From Chitinophagales bacterium (GTDB taxonomy: Bacteria; Bacteroidota; Bacteroidia; Chitinophagales; Chitinophagaceae), in assembly GCA_015655015.1 (NCBI GenBank), contig JAATFV010000167.1, forward strand, positions 1-63,911: a stretch of 63,911 nucleotides of DNA. The letters run 5' to 3'. Under the pieces are notes generated by a model. The model was not told the DNA's origin, ran no database searches, and saw only the letters and a list, made by a program, of their open reading frames with translations. Both the position numbers and the translations under genes were made by a program. This document shows, piece after piece, positions 40,213-48,999 of this stretch. Position 1 is the stretch's first letter; each line of letters begins with the position of its first letter.

Positions 40213-43200
40213 ATGTCGAGGAAGTATAGAGAGTATCAGCAATTGAACCTGCCCGCCATCAGCCAGGAAATACTGGCTAAATGGGAGTCAGGCCGGGCCT
40301 TTGAAAAGAGCGTGGAATTAAGGGAAGGGGCTACCCCCTTTGTATTTTATGAAGGCCCTCCCAGCGCCAACGGTTTGCCGGGTATTCATCACGTGATCAG
40401 CCGCACGCTCAAGGACCTGGTATGCCGTTACAAGACCATGAAGGGATTCCAGGTCAAGCGCAAGGGTGGCTGGGATACCCATGGACTGCCCGTAGAGCTG
40501 GGAGTAGAAAAAATGCTGGGGATCACCAAGGAAGATATCGGTAAAAAGATCTCTGTAGCAGAATACAATGAGACCTGCCGCCGCGAAGTCCTGAAATATA
40601 AGGACAAATGGGATGAATTGACGCTTAAAATGGGGTACTGGGTGGACCTGAAAGACCCTTATATCACCTTTGAGAATAAGTATATTGAATCGTTGTGGTG
40701 GATCCTCAGCGAACTATACAAAAAAGGCCTCTTATACGAGAGTGTCAGCATTCAGCCTTATTCTCCTGCTGCCGGCACCGGCCTGAGCTCCCATGAGCTC
40801 AACCAGCCGGGCACCTATAAAGACGTAAAGGACACTTCCGCCGTGGTTATGTTCCGGCTGGACGCGGTTGCAACCCGGGAGCATGCGCTGCCCGGCGTTC
40901 CAGGCTCCCTCCAGGCAGTAAAAACCCTGGAGCAGATAGAACAGCTGCTTAAAAATGACAACAATACGGACGATGTGTTCTTTATGGCCTGGACGACGAC
41001 GCCCTGGACACTGCCTTCCAATCTGGGTTTGACGGTCGGCCCCCGCATCGGGTACGTGCTGGTGAAAACGTTCAATCCTTATACACATCTTCCCTGTAAC
41101 CTCATCCTGGCGAAAGCGCTTGTGGACAAATATTTCAAGCCGGAAGGAGAGAACGGGGATTTCAGCGGATACAAAGAAGGGGACAAGGTCCTGCCCTGGA
41201 CCATCCTGGGCGGATTCAAAGGCAGCGAGCTGGAAGAGCTTCGCTACGAACAGTTATTACCCTACGAGGCGAACAGCCCGGAAAAAGCCGGGGGAGATCC
41301 TTTCCGCGTGATCGTGGGCGATTTTGTCACCACGGAGGATGGAACCGGCATCGTGCATACCGCCCCTGCCTTTGGCGCGGATGACTATAAGGTAGGGAAA
41401 AAATACAATCTCGGCATCCTGGTCATGGTGGACAAGCAGGGGAAATTTGTAGATGGGCTGGGAGAGTTCAGCAACCGTTATGTCAAGAACTATAAGGATG
41501 ACCCCAAATATGTGGATGTGAACGTAGACATCTGCGTAAAGCTGAAAAAAGAGAACCGGGCCTTTAAAATTGAAAAATACGAACATAACTACCCCCATTG
41601 CTGGAGAACGGATAAGCCGATCCTCTATTATCCGCTCGACGCCTGGTTCATAAAGACTACAGCTCTGAAAGACAGGATGGTAGCACTGAATAAGACCATC
41701 AATTGGAAACCTAAGTCTACCGGCGAGGGCCGTTTCGGCAACTGGCTGGAAAATATGGTGGACTGGAATCTGAGCCGCAGCCGGTATTGGGGGACTCCTC
41801 TCCCGGTATGGCGGACGGAAATCGATGAAAAGGATAAAGACGCGGCGCCGGAAGAGATCTGCATCGGCTCCGTCGCTGAGCTGCAGACGCAAATCCGTAA
41901 GTCCATCGCTGCAGGTTTCATGAAACCTGCAGCCGGAGACAAAAATGTGGATTCCTTCGTGGAAAGACTTACAGTCGACCTGCACAAGCCATTTGTGGAC
42001 GATATCATACTGGTAAGCGCAAAAGGCAGGCCGATGAAACGGATCTCCGACCTGATCGACGTATGGTTTGACAGCGGGGCCATGCCCTACGCCCAATGGC
42101 ATTTCCCTTTCGAAAACAAAGAAATATTTGCGCAAAACTATCCTGCCGATTTTATCGCAGAAGGGGTGGATCAGACCCGGGGATGGTTCTACACGCTGCA
42201 TGCCCTGGGCTCCCTGTTGAAAGAATCGATACACGAACAGCTGAAAGCTGCCGGCCTGGGCGGAAATGACCTGGAAGCCCGGTACCCGGGAATAGCCTAT
42301 AAAACGGTAGTATCCAATGGGCTCGTATTGGATAAGAATGGCAATAAGATGAGTAAAAGGGTGGGCAATGTAGTGGATCCCTTCCAGACTATCGGTCAGT
42401 TCGGCGCGGATGCCACCCGCTGGTACCTGATCACCAATGCTTCCCCCTGGGAGAACATGAAATTCGATATCGACGGCATCAAAGAAGTACAGCGCAAGTT
42501 CTTCGGGACCCTCTATAATACCTATCAGTTCTATGCCTTATATGCCAATGTAGACGGATTTGTCTTCAAAGAGGCCTATATCCCGCTGGATCAACGATCT
42601 GAAATAGACCGCTGGATACTTTCCTCTCTGAATACCCTGACGGAAAAAGTAGGCGCCAGCCTGGATGATTATGAACCTACCCAGGCAGGCCGGCTGATAG
42701 AAGAGTTTGTAGATGAACACCTTAGCAACTGGTATGTCCGTCTCAGCCGTCGCCGCTTCTGGAAGGGTGAATATGAACATGATAAGATCTGCGCCTATCA
42801 GACTTTGTATGAGTGCCTGGAAACCATTTCCCGGCTGATGGCCCCTATTTCCCCGTTTTTTGCAGACTGGCTCTTCTCCAACCTGGATGAAGTGACAGGC
42901 CGGGTAGGGGCGGCTTCCGTACATCATGCGGATTTCCCTGTTGCGAACGTCTCTGTAATAGACAAATCATTGGAAGAGAGGATGCAATTGGCGCAGGATG
43001 CCTCCTCCCTCATCCTGTCTTTAAGGAAAAAGGTCAATATTAAAGTGCGCCAGCCTCTCCAGAAGGTGCTGATCCCGGTGTTGAACCCGGTCATGCAGGA
43101 GCAGCTGGGCAAAGTGGAAGAATTGATAAAGGCGGAGGTGAACATAAAAGAAGTGTTATATCTCTCGGATGCCGACGGGTTCATCAAGAAAAAGATCAAA

Positions 43201-43710
43201 CCGAATTTTGTAGCCCTGGGGAAGAGACTGGGATCTAAAATGAAGGCAGTTAGTGCAGCTTTAGGCGAATTTTCGCAGGAAGACATTGCTAAATTGCAAA
43301 AAGAAGGTCAATATAATTTGTTAATTCCCAATGAAGCTGTAATATTATCTATTAATGAAGTAGAGATCACCAGTGAAGATATACCGGGCTGGGTGGTAGC
43401 GGGTAAAGATACGCTGACCGTGGCGCTGGACGTAACAGTGACTTCCGAACTAGCCCGTGAAGGCGATGCCCGCGAATTTGTTAATCGTATCCAAAAAATC
43501 CGTAAAGATAACGGCTATGACTTGACAGACAGGATATTAGTCAAAGTAGTCGATTCTCCCGCCCTTAAGGAATCCTTGACCCGATTTAATGAGTATATTT
43601 GCACGGAAATTTTGGCAGATTCTATTGAATTGGTTGAGGAACTAGCTAATGGCACTGAAATTGAAGTGAATGATATTCTTTTAAAAGTGTTTGTTACTAA
43701 AAAAGCCTAA
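40213..43710 (+). CDS. ileS: Isoleucyl-tRNA synthetase
   Basis: A class I synthetase charging tRNA-Ile, with an editing domain that removes valine. 1165 residues, in the range of the longer ileS type found in Bacteroidota. The ATP-binding HIGH motif appears as GPPSANGLPGIHH (residues 48-60) and KMSKS as K712-M-S-K-R. WTTTPWTLPSN and the editing-domain THAPAFG-like HTAPAFGADDY are present. At about residues 566-574 a short Ala/Gly/Lys-rich loop is encoded by a perfect 26-bp palindrome. A DksA-like gene follows after 4 bases. Confidence 0.97.
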   Translation: MSRKYREYQQLNLPAISQEILAKWESGRAFEKSVELREGATPFVFYEGPPSANGLPGIHHVISRTLKDLVCRYKTMKGFQVKRKGGWDTHGLPVELGVEKMLGITKEDIGKKISVAEYNETCRREVLKYKDKWDELTLKMGYWVDLKDPYITFENKYIESLWWILSELYKKGLLYESVSIQPYSPAAGTGLSSHELNQPGTYKDVKDTSAVVMFRLDAVATREHALPGVPGSLQAVKTLEQIEQLLKNDNNTDDVFFMAWTTTPWTLPSNLGLTVGPRIGYVLVKTFNPYTHLPCNLILAKALVDKYFKPEGENGDFSGYKEGDKVLPWTILGGFKGSELEELRYEQLLPYEANSPEKAGGDPFRVIVGDFVTTEDGTGIVHTAPAFGADDYKVGKKYNLGILVMVDKQGKFVDGLGEFSNRYVKNYKDDPKYVDVNVDICVKLKKENRAFKIEKYEHNYPHCWRTDKPILYYPLDAWFIKTTALKDRMVALNKTINWKPKSTGEGRFGNWLENMVDWNLSRSRYWGTPLPVWRTEIDEKDKDAAPEEICIGSVAELQTQIRKSIAAGFMKPAAGDKNVDSFVERLTVDLHKPFVDDIILVSAKGRPMKRISDLIDVWFDSGAMPYAQWHFPFENKEIFAQNYPADFIAEGVDQTRGWFYTLHALGSLLKESIHEQLKAAGLGGNDLEARYPGIAYKTVVSNGLVLDKNGNKMSKRVGNVVDPFQTIGQFGADATRWYLITNASPWENMKFDIDGIKEVQRKFFGTLYNTYQFYALYANVDGFVFKEAYIPLDQRSEIDRWILSSLNTLTEKVGASLDDYEPTQAGRLIEEFVDEHLSNWYVRLSRRRFWKGEYEHDKICAYQTLYECLETISRLMAPISPFFADWLFSNLDEVTGRVGAASVHHADFPVANVSVIDKSLEERMQLAQDASSLILSLRKKVNIKVRQPLQKVLIPVLNPVMQEQLGKVEELIKAEVNIKEVLYLSDADGFIKKKIKPNFVALGKRLGSKMKAVSAALGEFSQEDIAKLQKEGQYNLLIPNEAVILSINEVEITSEDIPGWVVAGKDTLTVALDVTVTSELAREGDAREFVNRIQKIRKDNGYDLTDRILVKVVDSPALKESLTRFNEYICTEILADSIELVEELANGTEIEVNDILLKVFVTKKA
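41908..41933. repeat. Perfect 26-bp palindrome inside ileS
   Basis: GCTGCAGGTTTCA (41908-41920) is followed at once by its exact reverse complement (41921-41933), with no loop. It encodes AAGFMKPAA in frame. Confidence 0.97.
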
Positions 43711-43714
43711 CACT

Positions 43715-44659
43715 ATGGCAACCAAGAAGAAAGCGGCAAAGCCCGCCAAAAAACCTACTAATGTCAAGAAAATAGTGCCCGCTAAAAAAGCAGTTGCAAA
43801 ACCTGTCCACTCGTCAGGTCCGGCCAAGCCTGCCAAAAAAGCGCCCGTATCTAAAAGTATTGCCAAACCGGTAGCGAAAAAGGTTGCCCCCGTCGCCCCC
43901 GCCAAAAAACCTTCAAACATTCCGGCTAAAAAATCTGTTGTATCAAATATGCCTAACACCTCTAAACCTGTTCCGAAATCACAGCCTGCTCATCCGCCCG
44001 TCTCCGGTCCTGCCAAACAAACAGTTCCCGTTGCAGCCGGTAAGCCTGCCCTTAAAGAAGAATCTAAAAAACCTGTATTGAAAACTCCCGAAAAGAAAGA
44101 AGAACCCAAGCCGGTGGTAGCCACCCCACCTCCTGTCTCCGTTAAACCTGAACCTAAAAAGCCGGCAGTTCCGCCCAAGCCAACCAAGGTGGTGATCCCG
44201 GAAATGAAAACAAAAACGGTCCGTAAATACGAACCGGAGTTCACTAAATCAGTATTAGACACTCATCAAGAAGAACAAACTGGACCTACTATGAGATATA
44301 GCGATGCAGAACTTGGAGAATTCAGAGAGCTGATCAACCGAAAACTGGATGCGGCTAAAAAGGAATTGGCTTACCTGCAGGGATTAATTACGCGTAAAGA
44401 TGAAATGGGCGGTGACAACGACGATGCCCGGTACATGACCATGGAAGATGGAAGCATGAGCATGGAGCGGGAGCAGTTGAGCCAGATGGCCAGCCGGCAG
44501 ATCACTTTTATCGATCACCTGGAGAAGGCTATTATGCGTATTGAAAATAAGACCTACGGTATTTGCCGGGTAACCGGTAAACTGATCGATAAAGCAAGAC
44601 TCAGAGCGGTGCCCCACGCTACCCTAAGCATCGAGGCCAAGCAGATGATGAATAAATAG
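43715..44659 (+). CDS. DksA/TraR-like protein with long Lys/Pro/Ala-rich N-terminal tail
   Basis: 314 residues from ATG 43715. Residues 1 to about 185 are low-complexity, rich in Lys, Pro and Ala with many PAKK/PVAKK-type units, like histone-H1-like bacterial tails. Residues about 190-314 are DksA/TraR-like: a long helical hairpin (YSDAELGEFRELINRKLDAA, SQMASRQITFIDHLEKAI) and the C-terminal YGICRVTGKLIDKARLRAVPHATLS. The zinc finger keeps only one Cys, so it probably binds no zinc. It may act on RNA polymerase; the basic tail could add nucleic-acid binding. It lies 4 bases after ileS. Confidence 0.9.
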   Translation: MATKKKAAKPAKKPTNVKKIVPAKKAVAKPVHSSGPAKPAKKAPVSKSIAKPVAKKVAPVAPAKKPSNIPAKKSVVSNMPNTSKPVPKSQPAHPPVSGPAKQTVPVAAGKPALKEESKKPVLKTPEKKEEPKPVVATPPPVSVKPEPKKPAVPPKPTKVVIPEMKTKTVRKYEPEFTKSVLDTHQEEQTGPTMRYSDAELGEFRELINRKLDAAKKELAYLQGLITRKDEMGGDNDDARYMTMEDGSMSMEREQLSQMASRQITFIDHLEKAIMRIENKTYGICRVTGKLIDKARLRAVPHATLSIEAKQMMNK

Positions 44660-44666
44660 CAGGGAT

Positions 44667-45377
44667 TCAATACGGCATGGGTGCTGCCTTTTTCGGCATT
44701 TCTTTCAATAACCCCAATATTTTCCGGGCGACTTCCAGGGCCGAGGCCGGATTTTGACCGGTAATGATGTTCCCGTCTGTTACAGTATGGCTGGTATAAT
44801 TGGCGCCTTTGCTATAGATGGCCCCGGCGGAAACGAGCGTGGACTCCAAAGAAAAGGGTACGATCTCCGTCAGCCCGGATCCCTGCTCTTCCGTATTGCT
44901 GAAAGCGGTGAGATATCTTCCTTTTACCAGGGGCAATCCCAGTTCATTTTTCGGGGACACCAATGCAGCCACGCCGTGACAAACGGCCCCGATGATCTTG
45001 TGTTGCCGGTTGAAATCTTCTACCAGGCCCTGTAAGAAGTTGTTTTCCGGAAAATCCCACATCGGGCCATGCCCGCCGGTGAGAAATATCCCGTCAAAGT
45101 CAGCTGCGCTCAATGTGTCCACAGCGATCGAATGCGCTAATGAGGACATGGCTTCCAGGTCTTTTTGAAAACGCCGGATGGTGCTGGTGGAAGCAATGAT
45201 GGATTCGCTTTTGGGGTCCAGGGGGATCGGACCTCCCTTTGGCGAGGCGAGGGTGATGACGGCCCCTGCATCGAGGAAAATATAATAAGGTACAGCCAAC
45301 TCTTCCAGCCACAGACCTGTCTTGCGACCGGTGTCTCCCAATTGCCCATGCGAGGTGGCTACGATTAATATTTGCAT
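44667..45377 (-). CDS. DJ-1/PfpI-family protein (HchA-like)
   Basis: A type 1 glutamine-amidotransferase-fold protein of 236 residues; I start at ATG 45377 (MQILIVATSHG), since the upstream extension is not homologous. The nucleophilic elbow has C133-H134 in IGAVCHGVAALV, and a Glu in GLWLEELAVPYY (about residue 25) completes the active site. FDGIFLTGGHGPMWDF is the substrate-pocket strand typical of Hsp31/HchA-like glyoxalase III or chaperone relatives. The exact activity is not decided by sequence. It is convergent with the DksA-like gene, 7 bases apart. Confidence 0.92.
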   Translation of the reverse strand: MQILIVATSHGQLGDTGRKTGLWLEELAVPYYIFLDAGAVITLASPKGGPIPLDPKSESIIASTSTIRRFQKDLEAMSSLAHSIAVDTLSAADFDGIFLTGGHGPMWDFPENNFLQGLVEDFNRQHKIIGAVCHGVAALVSPKNELGLPLVKGRYLTAFSNTEEQGSGLTEIVPFSLESTLVSAGAIYSKGANYTSHTVTDGNIITGQNPASALEVARKILGLLKEMPKKAAPMPY

Positions 45378-45387
45378 AATTTTTTTT

Positions 45388-45726
45388 TTACACACCAGCC
45401 TTTTTACGGGCCCCGGTTCTTTCGGGTGAAGCGGCCTTTTCATGACCTTCCTGAAAATTGTTCTCGTAATCGATTGTAGTACGTAAGATCTTGATCCGCT
45501 GGGCGATCTTTACCCTGAACTTGTTGTCTACATTCAGTTTCCGGATCTCGTTCAGGGCATCCTCATAATTATGCAAGGCCTGCGTATAGAGACCGTTATT
45601 TTCATTACGTACTCCTTCGCTGTATAATTCTGTATGGCTGTTCTTCCTGTGAAGAATAAAAACAATGGCCAACAGGGCAAGAACGATGAGGCCGATGAAG
45701 AGGAGAAAATACAGGGAGGATGACAT
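45388..45726 (-). CDS. Single-pass membrane protein with TPR-like helices
   Basis: 112 residues. The N-terminal membrane helix (about 5-26, YFLLFIGLIVLALLAIVFIL) is followed by a short cytoplasmic or periplasmic domain with a TPR-like helix pair (ELYSEGVRNENNGLYTQALHNYEDALNEI) and a basic tail (RTGARKKAGV). The family is unknown. It lies 10 bases upstream of the DJ-1 gene on the same strand and is likely co-transcribed with it. Confidence 0.75.
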   Translation of the reverse strand: MSSSLYFLLFIGLIVLALLAIVFILHRKNSHTELYSEGVRNENNGLYTQALHNYEDALNEIRKLNVDNKFRVKIAQRIKILRTTIDYENNFQEGHEKAASPERTGARKKAGV

Positions 45727-45957
45727 TTTGCTGATTTTTATCCTATGTAAGCTAGGACTATTAATCTGAATGCCGGGGGATTATTTAAAATGTGTGAATT
45801 ATGTAAACTTTCACCGGATTTGTGTAAAAAGAAATCCATAAGTATTCCGATCTTCATTATGCAAAAGATGTCCATAATAAATCCCTGATAAAGGTATACA
45901 CAATAAAAATATTCATAATTCAGTAGATCGAGAGTACGTTTTAGAATTCAGAGAGAT

Positions 45958-45993
45958 AAAGCCGCTTCAGCGTAATTGCAGGGCGGCTTTTTT
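45958..45993. terminator. Bidirectional terminator at the ketosynthase 3' end
   Basis: AAAGCCGC (45958-45965) pairs with GCGGCTTT (45983-45990) across a 17-base loop, with further T on the plus strand and A-to-T symmetry on the minus strand. It overlaps the stop of the leftward gene. Confidence 0.6.
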
Positions 45994-47131
45994 ATAGCCT
46001 GTAACAAACGGCATTCAGGTTCATGCCGGCGCCGACCGAGGTGAAAAGGATAACATCCCCTTGTGTAAGGGTATGTTCCGGCAAGGCGCCTTTTCTCACC
46101 ATATCAAATAAAGTGGGGACGGTGGCCACTGAGCTATTGCCCAGCTCCCGGATATTCATGGGCATGATATTCGCCGGGGGCTCATTTATGGAGAAGAGCT
46201 GGTAGAAGGCTTTTATAATAGCCACATCCATTTTTTCGTTGGCCTGGTGAATGAAGATCTTTTTAAGGGCTGTAATGGAAATTTTGCTTTGGTCCAGACA
46301 AGCTTTCATGGCTTGCGGAACCTGCTTCAGCGCGAATTCATATACTTTGCGGCCCTGCATTTTCATATAACGGATGCGAGGGTCGGAGTCGGGAAAATAG
46401 GATTTTCCCATGTGAATGTAATTAGCTTCTTCCAATACAAAGGATTGGGTGGCATGGCCAAGGATGCCGGGACCCTCGTCCCCGCTGCCGGATCTCACGC
46501 CTGAAATCCCCGAACCTTTCGAAATATGCGAACCTTCAGTATTTCCCCATCCGTTTTTCTGCGCCTCTATGATCGCCGCACCGGCCCCGTCACTGAATAT
46601 CATGCTGTCCCGGTCGTATTCGTCAATGACCCGGCTCAATGTTTCTGCGCCGATCACCAGGCATCTTTTGGCCAGGCCGGCTTTAAAAAAAGCATCTCCC
46701 TGTATCAATCCCTGGATCCAGCCCGGACAGCCGAATAAAAGATCGTAGGGAATGCAGGCGGGATTGCGGATACCCAGGGCTTGTTTTACCCGGGAGGCAA
46801 GGGCCGGCACCGAGTCGGACTGGATGGAATGCTTGTTGACATTGCCGAAGTTATGCGCCACGATGATCTGGTCGAGGGTTTCGGGATCAATGCCGGCATC
46901 CCGGATGGCAGCAATAGCGGCGATGGCAGCCATATCGGAAGCATTGATGTCCGTAGCGGCATACCGGCGTTCATGAATGCCGGTGACCTGTTCGAATTTA
47001 CGAACGATCTCCGTAGCAGCATTGGGTATACGCTGCTGCTTTTCATCATAGAAATCATGTATGGTAAAGTCTCGGTTGGTCTTTATATTAGCCGGAATAA
47101 AGCTACCTGTACCAAGTATAACGGTTCTCAT
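45992..47131 (-). CDS. 3-oxoacyl-ACP synthase III (FabH-like ketosynthase)
   Basis: A thiolase-fold condensing enzyme of 379 residues. The catalytic triad is visible: C135 in LLFGCPGWIQG, His in KIFIHQANEKM and Asn in ELGNSSVATVP. It is longer than FabH of E. coli (317), with a Gly/Ser-rich insert (about residues 200-222, SKGSGISGVRSGSGDEG). No other fatty-acid gene is adjacent, so it may initiate fatty acids or serve a specialised lipid. The start is ATG 47131, although MRTVILGTGSFIP could be preceded by other codons. Confidence 0.9.
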   Translation of the reverse strand: MRTVILGTGSFIPANIKTNRDFTIHDFYDEKQQRIPNAATEIVRKFEQVTGIHERRYAATDINASDMAAIAAIAAIRDAGIDPETLDQIIVAHNFGNVNKHSIQSDSVPALASRVKQALGIRNPACIPYDLLFGCPGWIQGLIQGDAFFKAGLAKRCLVIGAETLSRVIDEYDRDSMIFSDGAGAAIIEAQKNGWGNTEGSHISKGSGISGVRSGSGDEGPGILGHATQSFVLEEANYIHMGKSYFPDSDPRIRYMKMQGRKVYEFALKQVPQAMKACLDQSKISITALKKIFIHQANEKMDVAIIKAFYQLFSINEPPANIMPMNIRELGNSSVATVPTLFDMVRKGALPEHTLTQGDVILFTSVGAGMNLNAVCYRL

Positions 47132-47197
47132 CGGACTAAATATAAAAAAATTGTGCCAAAATTGTGCCTGAGTTTTTCCCGATGAAGGTACGGGAAT

Positions 47198-47782
47198 TCA
47201 GGATTTTCCAGCTCCAATTTGGGCTAACTTATTCTTAAAATATTGCGCACTCCGGCAGTCAGGATGTGCGGCTGCCTGTGATATGTCCAGACCGTTATCC
47301 AATAAGCGGGTGACTAGTTTTATTTTCCCTGCTTTTTTCTTTCCTACTCCTCTGCCCGTATGGGTCACAAGCAGATTATTGATGCTCTCGAATGGATCTT
47401 TTTCATTTTCAGGTGATGGGAAATTGAAATCGGGTTTATTAAGCAAATTCTGCATGGCCAGGCTGCTTGCCAGAAACCAGGCTTCTATTTTCTTGACGGC
47501 GATAACGACAAGATCCTGTTTTCTGGCTGAGATCCTTGCTTTAGTTTGGGTGATACAGATGTCTTCATCCAGGTCGGTAAGGATAACGATGGCTTCTGCT
47601 CCTTGTTTTTCCAAACTGGTAACGTATCCTGCAATATTATGTGGCAACAAGTTGCCGGAGCCTTCGGCATTGACGACATTTAACCGTTCAATGTTTAAGG
47701 AGGCAAGCAGTTGTTGGAAGGGGGCGGATTGAAGAAGGATCAATTCTGTACGTCCTTCACAAATAAAACCAACTTTGATCAT
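47198..47782 (-). CDS. Toprim-like protein partnered with an AAA ATPase
   Basis: 194 residues with a Toprim-like core: strand-Glu motif GFICEGRTE (E9) and the DxD motif LTDLDED (D70, D72), then a basic C-terminal part. This is the layout of DUF4276/RloB-like nuclease partners. The start codon overlaps the stop of the upstream AAA ATPase (ATGA, 47779-47782). It may act as the nuclease subunit of a two-gene defence module, by analogy with OLD and Gabija proteins in which ATPase and Toprim are fused. Activity is inferred. Confidence 0.75.
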   Translation of the reverse strand: MIKVGFICEGRTELILLQSAPFQQLLASLNIERLNVVNAEGSGNLLPHNIAGYVTSLEKQGAEAIVILTDLDEDICITQTKARISARKQDLVVIAVKKIEAWFLASSLAMQNLLNKPDFNFPSPENEKDPFESINNLLVTHTGRGVGKKKAGKIKLVTRLLDNGLDISQAAAHPDCRSAQYFKNKLAQIGAGKS

Positions 47783-48876
47783 AAAACGCCACCCCCCAGA
47801 GCATTCGACAGCCAGGCTTCGTCCGTTTTTATATCAATTCCATCTTCTTTTGTAAGCTGTTTTGCTTTAGTACGGCCGTTGATCTTATTAACCAGGATGA
47901 TCTCATCGATTTCCAGGCTTCGGACCAGGGTCTGAGAATGCGTATTGAGCCAGATATGATGGCCATCCTCTTCGCATTTTTCCCGGAAGAAATCGACCAA
48001 AAGCTCTATGGCCTGGGGGTGCAGGCCGTTTTCCGGTTCTTCGATACAGAGGAACTGGGGTTGATTGCTTTGGTAGACGGCGGCCATCAGGGATAGAATA
48101 TTGTAGGTGCCATCGGAGATCAGTGTTCTGGGAAAAGGTTTGTCCGATCCTTTTTCATAGATAAAGAAATCATATTTCCCGTCTATATTGGATTTTTTTA
48201 CTTCAATGTCTTTGAATTCTGGAATAAGGATTCGCAGCCATTCGATGAAATCATTTCGTTTTTGCTCGCTTTCCAGGATCATTCCTATGATTTGAGAGAG
48301 GTTGGATGCGTCAGGGGAAAGTTTAGTATTGATAGTGGGGGTTCTGTTCTGAGATGATTTCCCCACAAAAATTCGGGAAAAATTATCAATAAATTGCTCG
48401 TAATCGTTGTCATATTTTTGATTAGACGTTTCTTGCCGGTTTTGTAAAAAACGATTTCTTTTGGCGAGATCTTTTATATCAAAAATAGGAAGCATTCCAC
48501 CCTCAAATCGCTTCATCGAATCATAGGTATTGTATATTAGAGCGAAATTTGAAAAATCCTCTGGTTCTTCAGGAAAGATACCCAGAAAATCTATTCCAAT
48601 CCCATCACCAAATATACAGTCTAAACTTATGGAAGACTTGGTAGAAGTAGATTTTAAGACTTTATTAGAGTAAGACAAAACTAATCGTCTTCCGCCAAAA
48701 AAGTCCGGTGCTTCGGTTGAAAACCTTGCAACATAATTCGTAAACTCCAACGCCTCAAAAATATTACTCTTCCCACTTGCATTAGGTCCAACAAATGCGC
48801 AAAAAGGTTTCAGGTCGTTCAGCTCGAAATCCACCAGCGATTTGAAGTTATTGATATGGAGTTTTTTAATTCTCAT
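47779..48876 (-). CDS. AAA (AAA_21/OLD-like) ATPase
   Basis: An SMC-like ABC ATPase of 365 residues. Walker A is GPNASGKSN (30-38), the signature is SDGT (254-257), Walker B is FLCIEEPENGLHP (E279/E280), and the H-loop His is H313 in NTHSQTLV. It has a mid-part of about 150 residues with no known domain to me. It is directly followed by the Toprim-like gene with a 4-base overlap. ATPase plus Toprim pairs are common in anti-phage and plasmid defence. This stretch of DNA looks more AT-rich than its surroundings, suggesting acquisition. Confidence 0.87.
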   Translation of the reverse strand: MRIKKLHINNFKSLVDFELNDLKPFCAFVGPNASGKSNIFEALEFTNYVARFSTEAPDFFGGRRLVLSYSNKVLKSTSTKSSISLDCIFGDGIGIDFLGIFPEEPEDFSNFALIYNTYDSMKRFEGGMLPIFDIKDLAKRNRFLQNRQETSNQKYDNDYEQFIDNFSRIFVGKSSQNRTPTINTKLSPDASNLSQIIGMILESEQKRNDFIEWLRILIPEFKDIEVKKSNIDGKYDFFIYEKGSDKPFPRTLISDGTYNILSLMAAVYQSNQPQFLCIEEPENGLHPQAIELLVDFFREKCEEDGHHIWLNTHSQTLVRSLEIDEIILVNKINGRTKAKQLTKEDGIDIKTDEAWLSNALGGGVL

Positions 48877-48999
48877 GGAATAAAAATACGATTAAATTTT
48901 CAGCATTCTATTGGTCCCGGCAGGCTGTATGGCCTGTTCCCTGTGGAACCGGATAGATGGATGGTCAGGCAGTAAGCTCGATTGAGGAGCGACCGGCCA

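Noticed and set aside
41257..42234. Minus-strand frame of 325 codons in ileS
   Set aside because: Antisense shadow of the synthetase; no recognisable family.
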